This document shows positions 36,561 to 45,091 of a DNA stretch of 64,000 nt, piece after piece. Both the position numbers and the translations under genes were made by a program. Within the stretch, counting starts at the first letter, position 1; the number at the start of each line of letters is the position of its first letter. Source of the DNA: Oscillatoria sp. CS-180 (GTDB lineage Bacteria > Cyanobacteriota > Cyanobacteriia > Phormidesmidales > Phormidesmidaceae); the NCBI RefSeq assembly GCF_028330965.1, contig NZ_JAQMUB010000019.1, positions 62,001 through 126,000 on the forward strand, read 5' to 3'. The notes below the pieces were generated by a model. The model was not told the origin of the DNA. It made no database searches and saw only the letters and a program-made list of their open reading frames with translations.

Positions 36561-37982
36561 TTACGAAGTTGGGGCGCAAATCGGCAGTGTTACCGTTATT
36601 CGAGTTCCTTGTCCGGGTACACATTGGCAGTCTATAGTCCCCAACATTTCTTGAATAATGCGATAGCTAATTGCTGTTCCCATACTGACTTTGTGTCCAT
36701 AGGTCATCGGTCCAGTGAGGTGAGTTTGCTCCTCTTCAGAAAGTCCTACTCTATTGTTTGCGATCGCAATCTGGACGTGTGTAGCATCAACACAATGAGT
36801 AGAGATGACGATTTCAGGCAATTTTTCAGCAGAATGATGTGACTCATCCTCCTCTGCCACGGCCATCAGAGCATAGTCAAGCAGATGGATAAGGGCCTGA
36901 TTCAATTGACCGGGTACACAATAAATGGCAGGAAGATCGCTATACCGCTTTTTGATTTTTACAACCTTTGCAGCTAGATTCTCTTGAAACTGCCCCTGCA
37001 ACAGCTCACAAACAGTATTCAAGCTTTCGTTGACATTCGTAAACGCACCGGGTGATCGCGTGTGATACGACAGTGTCTGCAAAGAGCGAAGAATTGCTCT
37101 GGCCCGTTCTGATCCATTCCGCATGGACAGGACGAGTTTAGGGAAGTCAGCAACGAGATAGTCCAGTTCTTCTATAACGTCTGGATTGGCAGTATTCTCT
37201 GAGGATATGTAGTCATCTCGGTATTGCGAAACCAACTTTAAAAGTCGATCAGTGTAATCCTGACAAAATTGGAGATTGCCATGGATGAAGTTGAGCGGGT
37301 CGCTAATTCTTTGAGCCACATCAACAATCAACTCTCCAATCACTGACATCTTCTCAGCCTGCAACAGGCTGTGTTGAGTGGTTGTCAATCGTTCGAGCGT
37401 ACGCTGAAGAGTTGCTTTTTCGTTTTGGAGTTGGGCCGATTGAACACGCAACTCAAGCTGTGCCATTACTTGACGCCCCAAGGCCCAGAGGGATTCTTCC
37501 TGCTGAGGAGTTAATTGGCGGGGAACACGATCGATGACACAAATAGTCCCCAAGGGAAGCCCTTTGGGAGACATCAGGGAAGCACCGGCATAAAAACGAA
37601 TGTTGGGCGCACCTGTCACCAGTGGATTTTGGTAAAACCGTTCATCCTGAGTCGCATCAGACACAATGAACAGGGCATTTGGCTTCAAAATCGAGTGAGC
37701 GCAAAACGCATATTCACGAGGTGTTTCAGTTTTCGTGAGGCCATAACGCGATTTGAACCACTGCCGATCGCGATCCAGAAAACTAATGAGCGCGATCGGC
37801 GTTTCACAGATGTAAGCTGCAAGCTGTGTCAAGTCGTCATAATATTGCTCAGGCAATGAATCTAGAATGTCGTATTCATTGAGAGCAGCCAGACGTTCAA
37901 TTTCATTATCAGGACAAGGGCAAGCACACCGCTGAGACAAATTTTTGCCCTTGATTGATACAGGTTTTGCTCTTTCAGGCAT
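36561..37982 (-). CDS. GAF-domain protein with degenerate histidine kinase core
   Basis: 473 residues. Residues about 45-180 are a GAF domain (DDLTQLAAYICETPIALISF...YAGASLMSPKGLPLGTICVI). A coiled coil (180-215) follows, then a region aligned with cyanobacterial GAF kinases (GELIVDVAQRISDPLNFIHG). The phospho-acceptor His of VAHEINNP is Gln224 here. The N-box asparagine is lost (LIHLLDYALMAV), and the G-box reads NNRVGL instead of DNGPG. Only the C-terminal GTRITVTLP strand is well kept. It therefore looks like a pseudokinase that may bind or regulate another kinase, such as the adjacent CheB-CheR hybrid. It starts with a Cys-rich segment (CACPCP). Confidence 0.8.
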   Translation of the reverse strand: MPERAKPVSIKGKNLSQRCACPCPDNEIERLAALNEYDILDSLPEQYYDDLTQLAAYICETPIALISFLDRDRQWFKSRYGLTKTETPREYAFCAHSILKPNALFIVSDATQDERFYQNPLVTGAPNIRFYAGASLMSPKGLPLGTICVIDRVPRQLTPQQEESLWALGRQVMAQLELRVQSAQLQNEKATLQRTLERLTTTQHSLLQAEKMSVIGELIVDVAQRISDPLNFIHGNLQFCQDYTDRLLKLVSQYRDDYISSENTANPDVIEELDYLVADFPKLVLSMRNGSERARAILRSLQTLSYHTRSPGAFTNVNESLNTVCELLQGQFQENLAAKVVKIKKRYSDLPAIYCVPGQLNQALIHLLDYALMAVAEEDESHHSAEKLPEIVISTHCVDATHVQIAIANNRVGLSEEEQTHLTGPMTYGHKVSMGTAISYRIIQEMLGTIDCQCVPGQGTRITVTLPICAPTS

Positions 37983-38183
37983 GATTTTTGAGGGTTTTAA
38001 AAAACTTGACCGTCGAAGAGCTAAATCCGTAGATGCATATTGCTCTATACTAGCCGCTGTTCAATATATTGAAATCCCTAACTTAGCTAAACCTCACCAA
38101 CAATAAGCACATTCACGGAAAGCATTGAAAGTACTTTTCCAAATTCAATCGTCAGTGTCTATCAATGTCAGAAATACCTGTCA

Positions 38184-38597
38184 ATGTCAGAAGAACCTCT
38201 ACTTAGAGCACCAATTGCAGTTGGAACAGGTGCGATCGCGGGAGCACTGAGTCGATATTATCTTGGCCAATGGCTTGCCTTCTCCATAACGACCGAGTTT
38301 CCTGTTGATACGTTTTGGATAAACCTGAGCGGTTGCTTCTTGATGGGCTTTGTGGCTACGGTTTCCGTCAATCGTTTGGCAGCTAAACCAGAACTTATTC
38401 TTTTGATAACAGCAGGATTTTTAGGTTCATATACGACATTTTCGACCTACGGTTTAGACGTTTTTCAGCTAATAGAAACGTCAAACCTTCAAAAAGCTCT
38501 GTTTTACTGGGTTGGAAGTCCGATTCTAGGCTTAATTTGTTTGCAACTGGGTGTTTTAGCGGCAACATTGATCACTTCACATCACAAAGATATTTGA
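38184..38597 (+). CDS. crcB: CrcB/Fluc fluoride channel subunit
   Basis: A 137-residue, four-helix inner-membrane protein exporting fluoride. Family marks are IAGALSRYYLGQWLAF, FWINLSGCFLMGF (the Asn of the pore region), and GFLGSYTTFSTYGLDVF with the Phe-box and Thr/Ser. A second crcB lies convergent downstream, and their 3' ends overlap by 21 bases; many bacteria make a heterodimeric channel from two such genes. No crcB fluoride riboswitch consensus is recognised in the 200-base leader. An imperfect TCAATGTCAGAA doublet precedes the ATG. Confidence 0.92.
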   Translation: MSEEPLLRAPIAVGTGAIAGALSRYYLGQWLAFSITTEFPVDTFWINLSGCFLMGFVATVSVNRLAAKPELILLITAGFLGSYTTFSTYGLDVFQLIETSNLQKALFYWVGSPILGLICLQLGVLAATLITSHHKDI

Positions 38598-38978
38598 ATA
38601 TGAGATAATTATTTGGCCCAGAAAAATTCCGAGTTCAACACATAGCAGTCCGAGCACTGCACTTCCCATCCAGTAAACAATAGCGATGCCTTGGTGTCGC
38701 GATCGCCACAATTTGGCTACGTCCAAAATGTATGACGAAAAGGTCGTGTAGGAACCCAGAAATCCAACTATCAGAAATGTTTGAAGACCGGCTGACATCG
38801 TGAAAGCAGTTGTCAGAGAAGCGATCAGGCCCATCATGAATGCACCTGGAAGATTAACAAACAGGGTTCCGTGGGGGAAGCGATCGCCTTTGTGTCGAAT
38901 CCAAAAAAGCGTGATGTAGTAGCGACTCAGAGCACCTGCCACCGCACCAAGGCTGATTGAGAGAGGAATCCAGTTCAT
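38577..38978 (-). CDS. crcB: CrcB/Fluc fluoride channel subunit, second copy
   Basis: A 133-residue, four-helix CrcB with VAGALSRYYITLFWIRHKGD, LFVNLPGAFMMGLIAS and GFLGSYTTFSSYILDVAKLW. It pairs with the convergent crcB at 38184; together they should form one antiparallel dimer. The frame extends upstream to 39125, but the ATG at 38978 follows GAAAGGCAGA and matches family length. The 3' end overlaps the other crcB by 21 bases on the opposite strand. The upstream flank holds a TATAGCC repeat fragment. Confidence 0.92.
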   Translation of the reverse strand: MNWIPLSISLGAVAGALSRYYITLFWIRHKGDRFPHGTLFVNLPGAFMMGLIASLTTAFTMSAGLQTFLIVGFLGSYTTFSSYILDVAKLWRSRHQGIAIVYWMGSAVLGLLCVELGIFLGQIIISYSNIFVM

Positions 38979-39069
38979 TCTGCCTTTCGTTACACCCCAC
39001 AATCCAACTTTCAGAAACCTTATTGTGTAAGGTGCCCTTGCTACTTGATAGGTCACCATAGACCTGTCA

Positions 39070-39115
39070 CGCACCAGTTCCGTTAGCACAAAACGGCTGA
39101 CCCATCCGGCTGGCG
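39070..39115 (+). repeat. TATAGCC repeat family, degenerate fragment
   Basis: CGCACCAGTTCCGTTAGCAC and AAACGGCTGACCCATCCGGC match the long copy near its GCCAGTTCCGTTAGGAC segment, with drift. Confidence 0.5.
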
Positions 39116-39154
39116 TCGAGTACACAACCCAGACCGGCCATAGCTCAACCCATA

Positions 39155-39182
39155 AAAATGGGGAGGTAAAAACCTCCCCGTT
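39155..39182 (-). terminator. psbO terminator
   Basis: GGGGAGGT (39160-39167) pairs with ACCTCCCC (39172-39179) around a four-base loop; on the minus strand it is followed by ATTTTTATG. It lies about 50 bases after the psbO stop. Confidence 0.85.
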
Positions 39183-39229
39183 CTGTCGATATTCACGAAT
39201 GGCTTAGAGCGATCGCGCCGTAACCATGA

Positions 39230-40069
39230 CTAGGCAGCTTCGTAGGCTTCCTCAATGTAGCCGTAGAAGATTCCCTGAATCTTAATATCTACTGGCTCAG
39301 CTGTTCCCATATCAGTGTCAGAAGGCTGAAGGGCCTCGAAAGTCCCTGCGATTTCGCCTGTTTTACTGTCTACTTTGGAAATCATGAGAGAAATGTGACC
39401 CTCGCCAATATCGAAAGCTTTTGTATTCTCTCGACGAAGCTCCTCACTATCACCGCTAGCAGGCAACGCTACTGCATAGTCGTAACCGGTTGCCAAACCA
39501 CGACCTTTTGGATCTAGGAAGTTAGACGTTCGATAAGAAGGAACTTTATAGCTGCCCTCCAAATCGGTATAAGTCGTGATGGCGTTTAGCCCACTTTGAG
39601 AACGAGCCGTCAGACCTTTGACGGTAAACAAGAAGGGTTCTTGTTCTCCGCCAGGCAGCTGAACCGTGACGGCTTGGAAATCCATACCGTCCCTCTCCAA
39701 GAAAGTCAAACTGCCATCATTCTCAAGCACCAAGTCACCTCGGACTTGATCCAACGAGGATGTGTAGCGAGTTAAGCTCTTCCCTGAAATAAATTCGGGT
39801 TCCCGACGACTATTGGTCGGCTCTTCTTTCACAAAGAAATTGGTCGGCTCCAAACACAGCCCAGCAATTTGATATTGTGTGTCTCCGTCAATTGGAATGG
39901 TGCCCCGAGCAGTTTCAGAAAGCTGAGGACATTTATTTGCTAATCCAGTATTGCGGAGTTCATCGTAGGTTAGGGGTTTATCCGCAGTAGCAACAGGAGC
40001 ATTACTACAAGCAGTTAGAAATCCCAGGCACACCGCCAGGAAAGCAACAATGAGCGCACGATACCTCAT
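39230..40069 (-). CDS. psbO: Photosystem II manganese-stabilising protein PsbO
   Basis: A 279-residue lumenal extrinsic protein that stabilises the Mn4CaO5 cluster. The signal MRYRALIVAFLAVCLGFLTACS carries an LTAC lipobox-like end, cited here in parts: FLTAC at the cut. The mature protein shows LTYDELRNTGLANKCPQLSE, ISGKSLTRYTSSLDQVRGDL, FTVKGLTARSQSGLNAITTY and SYRTSNFLDPKGRGLATGY, and the C-terminal VDIKIQGIFYGYIEE. The ATG at 40069 follows GAGG; the upstream 16 codons lack support. A TATAGA-like -10 lies near 40099 on the minus strand, tentative. It is a single gene with its own terminator. Confidence 0.97.
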   Translation of the reverse strand: MRYRALIVAFLAVCLGFLTACSNAPVATADKPLTYDELRNTGLANKCPQLSETARGTIPIDGDTQYQIAGLCLEPTNFFVKEEPTNSRREPEFISGKSLTRYTSSLDQVRGDLVLENDGSLTFLERDGMDFQAVTVQLPGGEQEPFLFTVKGLTARSQSGLNAITTYTDLEGSYKVPSYRTSNFLDPKGRGLATGYDYAVALPASGDSEELRRENTKAFDIGEGHISLMISKVDSKTGEIAGTFEALQPSDTDMGTAEPVDIKIQGIFYGYIEEAYEAA

Positions 40070-40450
40070 GGTCAACCTCAAAAGCATAGAGTCTCTATAA
40101 TGGAGTTCTGTCAGCACAGAATATTAATGCAGACTTGAGTGGCTCAGCATCTCAGCGTTAACTGTTACCCTCATCCCCAAAAGAATGAGGCTTGAAAAGT
40201 CTCCACTAAAATCATCCTCATAAATCTGCCAAAAAAATTTTGATTCTATTGACGAGGATTGCTTGCTGACGAGAGCCACGTAAAGCCTCAAGTTAGCATT
40301 CTACATGGCTTAGCTCCTCAACACCGCAGTCGAACCGGATTCAGCGGATAACATGAAGAACTGTAAAGCGAATTAATCTCTGCACTCATCAAAGAAACGG
40401 CTAGAGTAGTGGGGACTTCTTTGAAGAGTCTAATGGGAGCATAGGTAGGG

Positions 40451-40789
40451 ATGGGCGATCGCATTAGGTTGGAGTTAAACAATCTTCCAGCTGATTTACA
40501 AACCTTAGCTCAGTCCATTGAACGGACTGCATTGGTTCGCCGGGGAGATGAAATTGCCCTACTTGAGCTTTTGCGTCTCCTAGAATCTCTCCATGCTCAT
40601 ATTCGCGATGAACTTTTCCAGGACGCCCTGCCGACTAATCGCCAGCGACTTTACGCCCTGCTTCGTGATATTGAAGTGAACGGAGGTTGGCCGTATATTC
40701 AGCGTCTGCGCTTGAAAAACCTATTAGATGGTTTTGAACTAGCAGAACCGGGAATGGAGGACGGCGACCAGCGAGATTCCAACCGATGA
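40451..40789 (+). CDS. Conserved hypothetical protein
   Basis: A 112-residue, mostly helical soluble protein I do not recognise. It has heptad-like leucine spacing (LNNLPADLQTLAQSIERTAL, LELLRLLESLHAHIRDELF) and a segment LYALLRDIEVNGGWPYIQRL with conserved-looking Gly-Gly-Trp-Pro. The start codon is preceded by GGGAGCATAGGTAGGG, a good ribosome site. It stands 155 bases before the GHL10-like gene on the same strand. No membrane segment or cysteine. Its length and composition fit a small cyanobacterial family; function unknown. Confidence 0.65.
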   Translation: MGDRIRLELNNLPADLQTLAQSIERTALVRRGDEIALLELLRLLESLHAHIRDELFQDALPTNRQRLYALLRDIEVNGGWPYIQRLRLKNLLDGFELAEPGMEDGDQRDSNR

Positions 40790-40943
40790 GAGGGTTGAAG
40801 ATAGCGATCGCAGAATCAGGGAATCGCAGAACTGAACTGTTGCAGACACAAAGTTAGATCATAAAAAGAGCTTTTTTTCGCAACATCAAGTAACATCGCT
40901 GCATCATTTCCTCTCAATAAGGTTTAGGGACAACAGTATTCAG

Positions 40944-42470
40944 ATGAAAAGGGTACGAACACGCCTGTTGCAGTGGGTTTCGTCGGCGGAAAGTTTCCGA
41001 GTTGTTTTGACAATAGGGACCACGCTTACTCTAAGTTCACTATGGCCTGCTGCAGCTCAATCAATCCAACTCAACAGCTATTGCCATATCTCTCAAGCAG
41101 ACGCGGTTCGTAAAGAGACCTTAAGACAAGCCGCTTTTGAGGGTAATAACGAACAAGCTCGTAATCAATATCGCGCTTTCGTTGAGCAGCACGCTCGGGC
41201 ATTAGAACAATGTCGCCAATCAACTTGGCCTAATGAGCAAGCGGTTTGGCTCAGACTTTATTCCTGCGATCTACAGCCCGGCATTTTAGACGCTGTTCTA
41301 GATCGGATTGCCAATTTGGGATACAACCAAATTTACCTCGAAGCATTTTATAGCGGCTTAGTCCTACTGCCTCAGGCAGACAACCCTACGGTATGGCCCT
41401 CCGTCGTCAACACGGCAGGTTATGAGCGACGAGATCTACTCGCTGAAACAATAGAGAGCGGCAAGCAACGCGGGATGGATACCTATGCTTGGGTCTTCAC
41501 TCTCAATTTTGGCTATTCCTATACTCAGCAGACAGGTCGGCTCCAATCATTGGCCATCAATGGACGAGGACAAGACTCTCAAGCGTTTGCTAATGCGGGA
41601 TCAACGAGTAACGCACAAGAAGTGTTTGTAGATCCCTACAGTCTGCAAGCCCAGCAGGATTTTCAAATCATGTTGGCAGAGATTTCAGAGCGTCGCCCCA
41701 AAGGCATTCTGTTTGATTACATCCGATATCCTCGCGGCATTGGCACCCACTCAGTCGCCAGCCAAGTGGATGACCTGTGGATTTACGGCGAGGCATCTCG
41801 CAATGCTCTCTTTCAGCGGGCTATGAACTATCAGGGATTGGAGCTGATTCGTCGCTATATCAGCCGGGGATATCTTGTCAACACTGACTTAGACGATATT
41901 GGTCAGCTATATCCCAACGAAATTGAACCGCTTTGGCAAAGCCGCATTCCCTCAGAAAGCAAGGGAGATACCGAGACTCATACACCGTTGTCGGTTTTGC
42001 AAGACGAACTGTGGCGTTTATCCGTTGCCCATGCGGTCCAGGGCGTCACAGACTTTCTGACGCAATCAGGTCAATTTGCCCAGCAGCAAGGGTTGCGTTC
42101 AGGAGCTGTGTTCTTTCCGGGGGGGAATCGGGTCATAGGACAGGGATTTGATTCTCGCCTTCAGTATTGGGATCGCTTTCCGACATGGATGACTTGGCAT
42201 CCAATGGCTTACGGCGTCTGCGGACACACGGGCTGCATCCTCGACGAAATTCGACAGGTCATGGCCGTAGCCGGTCCCCAGGGCAGTCAGTTTGTGAAGC
42301 CCGCGATCGCAGGAACTTGGGGACAATCGACTCGCGATCGCCCCTCTCTCGAAATTCAGATGCAGGCAATCCAGCAGGGTGCTCCCGAAATCAACTCCAT
42401 CAGTCACTTTGCCTATTCATGGCAAGACATCGAATTTGATCGCGCCCGTAAATTCTGCCAACTCCAATAG
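40944..42470 (+). CDS. Exported family-10-type (GHL10-like) glycoside hydrolase domain protein
   Basis: 508 residues with a signal peptide (core VVLTIGTTLTLSSLW, cut near AAAQS). The fold looks like a (beta/alpha)8 barrel of the cyanobacterial family 10 glycosyl-hydrolase-like group: LDRIANLGYNQIYLEAFYSG, KQRGMDTYAWVFTLNFGYS, EVFVDPYSLQAQQDFQIMLA, KGILFDYIRYPRGIGTH and WHPMAYGVCG. The middle D and the YIRYPR motif are typical. Substrate is unknown; an exopolysaccharide or wall glycan is plausible. Two Cys pairs are compatible with periplasmic disulfides. A stand-alone gene, with a GGTTTAGGG leader. Confidence 0.8.
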   Translation: MKRVRTRLLQWVSSAESFRVVLTIGTTLTLSSLWPAAAQSIQLNSYCHISQADAVRKETLRQAAFEGNNEQARNQYRAFVEQHARALEQCRQSTWPNEQAVWLRLYSCDLQPGILDAVLDRIANLGYNQIYLEAFYSGLVLLPQADNPTVWPSVVNTAGYERRDLLAETIESGKQRGMDTYAWVFTLNFGYSYTQQTGRLQSLAINGRGQDSQAFANAGSTSNAQEVFVDPYSLQAQQDFQIMLAEISERRPKGILFDYIRYPRGIGTHSVASQVDDLWIYGEASRNALFQRAMNYQGLELIRRYISRGYLVNTDLDDIGQLYPNEIEPLWQSRIPSESKGDTETHTPLSVLQDELWRLSVAHAVQGVTDFLTQSGQFAQQQGLRSGAVFFPGGNRVIGQGFDSRLQYWDRFPTWMTWHPMAYGVCGHTGCILDEIRQVMAVAGPQGSQFVKPAIAGTWGQSTRDRPSLEIQMQAIQQGAPEINSISHFAYSWQDIEFDRARKFCQLQ

Positions 42471-42559
42471 CACAGTCGCGCCATTCCCGCTCTCTTTAAA
42501 CATCTCTAACGCTTATTCCCTAACTTAGTTAAACGGGTATTAACTTGCGTTAACCCTCT

Positions 42560-42872
42560 GTTTTTTCAGAGCGGGTGTGATAATTTAGTAATAACAAAGC
42601 AACAACTGAATACCGATACAAGCATTTCAAAAGTAGCTTTTTGGAAAGCTGGTGAAAGTTCAAAACGGTTAACAATTGACTTCAACAACATCAATATTGC
42701 GCTTAAAGCATTTTGCTAAGCGATTACATACTTAAAAGATGGTTGTGAGGTTGTGTACATCTAGTAAGTTCTCTACTGTTCAGCTAGTTAAGTGCAGTTT
42801 ATTTATCGTTTGAAAGTTCTACAGTTCTGAAAGACTAAAAAGGGTTTGGCGAATTTGGCCAAGCCCTTTTTA
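42560..42872 (+). ncRNA. Candidate small RNA between GHL10-like gene and crtO
   Basis: No ORF fits here. A GATAAT -10-like box (near 42580) and a strong terminator at 42838-42872 bracket about 280 bases with local complementarity but no known family I can name. It could instead be a long 3' UTR of the GHL10-like gene. Offered at low confidence. Confidence 0.3.
42838..42872 (+). terminator. Strong intrinsic terminator
   Basis: AAAAGGGTTTGGC pairs with GCCAAGCCCTTTTT across a short GAATTTG loop, giving a long stem and a T-run. Confidence 0.85.
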
Positions 42873-43093
42873 ATTGGCAGTTTTATGAGTGTTTTCCAAT
42901 TAGGCGATCGCTAAAACGTCGAGTATGCAGATTGTGATGAATTTCCAGCTCCTACCTTCTAATTCCTGAGCTTATTTCATCGATTAATCCTTTTGGTAGA
43001 GTATCTGCGCTCACTGATTAAGTTAAACCAAGAGAGGTGATTGCGGCGTGCTTGTAAGGGTCGCTTCAACTAATCTCTAACGGCTCATCTCTT

Positions 43094-44761
43094 ATGAATA
43101 ACTACGACGTCATCATTATTGGTGCGGGTCACAACGGACTTGTGTGCGCTGCCTACTTACTCAAGGCAGGTTACAGCGTAGCTTTACTAGAAAAACGCTC
43201 CATTCCAGGAGGGGCCGCGACAACGGAAGAATTAATGCCTCAGGAAGCCCCTGGATTTCGGTTCAATCGGTGCGCGATTGATCACGAGTTTATCCATCTT
43301 GGTCCAGTCGTAGAAGAGTTAGAGCTGAAGAAATACGGGCTGGAATATTTGTATTGTGATCCCACTGTATTTTGTCCTCACCCCGACGGTAAGTACTTTC
43401 TTTCCTATGGATCGCTTGATAAAACTTGTGCCGAAATCGCTCGCTTCAATCGCCGCGATGCTGAGAAATATCGAGAGTTTATTGACTTTTGGCAGCGGCT
43501 CACTAAAGCGATCGTGCCTATCTTTAACGCACCTCCTCAAGCCATTATCGATATTTTGGGCAATTACGACCTCACCAGTCTCAAAAACCTGTTGAGCATT
43601 TTAGGGGGTCCCCATGAAACGCTGGACCTAATCCGTACGATGCTATCGAGTCCCCAGAATATTCTTGATGAGTATTTTGATTCCGAGTTCATTAAAGCTC
43701 CCTTAGCCCGTTTAGCGTCTGAGTTTGGAGCCCCTCCGTCACAAAAGACCATCTCTGTTGGCGGCATGATGATGTCTATGCGCCACAACCCTGGGATGGC
43801 TCGACCGCGTGGTGGAACAGGGGCCCTTACTGAAGCCCTGGTCCGCTTGGTTAAGGACAAGGGAGGTAGCTTGTTCACAGATCAATCTGTTGAACGCATC
43901 CTGATTGACGACGGCAAGGCTGTTGGTGTGCGCGTCAACGGCGGACAAGAGTATCGCGCTGGCCTTGGCGTTATCTCCAACATTGACGCCAAGCGCGTTT
44001 TCCTACAGCTTGTTGATGCCAGAGAGGTCGGCAGCGATGTTCATGAATTACAAACTCGGTTAGAACGCCGCACAGTTAACAATAATGAGACCATTCTGAG
44101 AATTGACTGTGCCCTTGCCGAAGTACCTCGATTCGAAGCATACCAACATCGCGATGAGTACCTTACTGGGTCTGTGCTCATCGCCGATTCAGTACGGCAT
44201 GTTGAAATCGCTCACCAGGAACCTGAGGTTGGCAAAATCCCTGATGCTGATCCGTCACTCTATGCAGTAGTTCCCACCGTCCGTGACTCCAGCATGGCAC
44301 CCGACGGTCAGCACACTTTATGGATCGAGTTCTTTGCTCCCTATCAGATTGCGGGTGAAAATGATGGGCTGGCAGGAACAGGTTGGACTGATGAACGGAA
44401 AAATGCTGTCGCCGATCGCGTCATCGACAAACTGGCTGACTATGCCCCTAACCTTAAGTCAGCTATCATCGCCCGCAACGTTGAGAGTCCGGCTGAGTTA
44501 GGACAGCGTTTAGGAGCCTACAAAGGGAATTACTATCATCTAGATATGACCCTAGATCAGATGGTTTTCTTCCGGCCTCTGCCAGAAATTGCTAATTACA
44601 CGACACCTATCAATGGTCTCTATTTAACCGGGGCAGGAACTCATCCCGGTGGTGCTATTTCAGGTATGCCAGGGCGTAATTGTGCTCGAACTTTCCTCAA
44701 TGCTCAGCGACCCTTCCTGCATCGTTTAGAAGAGCTTGGTAAGACCTTGTTACCTCGCTAG
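43094..44761 (+). CDS. crtO: CrtO-type beta-carotene ketolase
   Basis: A 555-residue FAD-dependent enzyme. The N-terminal Rossmann motif is DVIIIGAGHNGLVCAAYLL, followed by the ketolase-group signature RFNRCAIDHEFIHLGPVVEE. The middle GMMMSMRHNPGMARPRGGTG and the C-terminal GLYLTGAGTHPGGAISGMPG match CrtO (Synechocystis slr0088 type, close in length), which adds the 4-keto group to beta-carotene to make echinenone, needed for orange carotenoid protein. It differs from CrtI/CrtP desaturases, which share the fold. The leader contains GAGGTGATTGCGG upstream. A stand-alone gene between two terminator or repeat regions. Confidence 0.92.
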   Translation: MNNYDVIIIGAGHNGLVCAAYLLKAGYSVALLEKRSIPGGAATTEELMPQEAPGFRFNRCAIDHEFIHLGPVVEELELKKYGLEYLYCDPTVFCPHPDGKYFLSYGSLDKTCAEIARFNRRDAEKYREFIDFWQRLTKAIVPIFNAPPQAIIDILGNYDLTSLKNLLSILGGPHETLDLIRTMLSSPQNILDEYFDSEFIKAPLARLASEFGAPPSQKTISVGGMMMSMRHNPGMARPRGGTGALTEALVRLVKDKGGSLFTDQSVERILIDDGKAVGVRVNGGQEYRAGLGVISNIDAKRVFLQLVDAREVGSDVHELQTRLERRTVNNNETILRIDCALAEVPRFEAYQHRDEYLTGSVLIADSVRHVEIAHQEPEVGKIPDADPSLYAVVPTVRDSSMAPDGQHTLWIEFFAPYQIAGENDGLAGTGWTDERKNAVADRVIDKLADYAPNLKSAIIARNVESPAELGQRLGAYKGNYYHLDMTLDQMVFFRPLPEIANYTTPINGLYLTGAGTHPGGAISGMPGRNCARTFLNAQRPFLHRLEELGKTLLPR

Positions 44762-44820
44762 GGCAGCAACCCATAGCAGCAACGCTGACTATCGAATCTA
44801 CAGGCGACCCACTGACGTGC

Positions 44821-44870
44821 CATAGCCAGATGGCGTGCCGTTTTGTCCGGCAAAGTCGGCAACAGCTATC
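44821..44870 (-). repeat. TATAGCC repeat family, short copy
   Basis: CATAGCCAGATGGCGTGCCG, TTTTGTCCGGC and AACAGCTAT match the family core. It lies between crtO and the GH13 gene. Confidence 0.65.
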
Positions 44871-45091
44871 TCATTTGTCACCATTGCCTAACCCCCTCTG
44901 TTTTTTATCTCTCTATTCATCAACAGATTTCTATCTTAGGGGGTTTAGCAAAGGCGATCGCCTAGCTCTATTTTATGACTTACATCACACGGAGTCAGTC
45001 TACTAAAGGGATAGCCCAACAGCATTAACGCTTGCTGATATTGGGCGAATGGGAATTCATCTTAGTCATCTTCGTTCTGGAGCTTTTTTCG

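Noticed and set aside
38100-38183. Possible fluoride (crcB) riboswitch
   Set aside because: No match to the conserved pseudoknot elements by eye, only a short doublet TCAATGTCAGAA.
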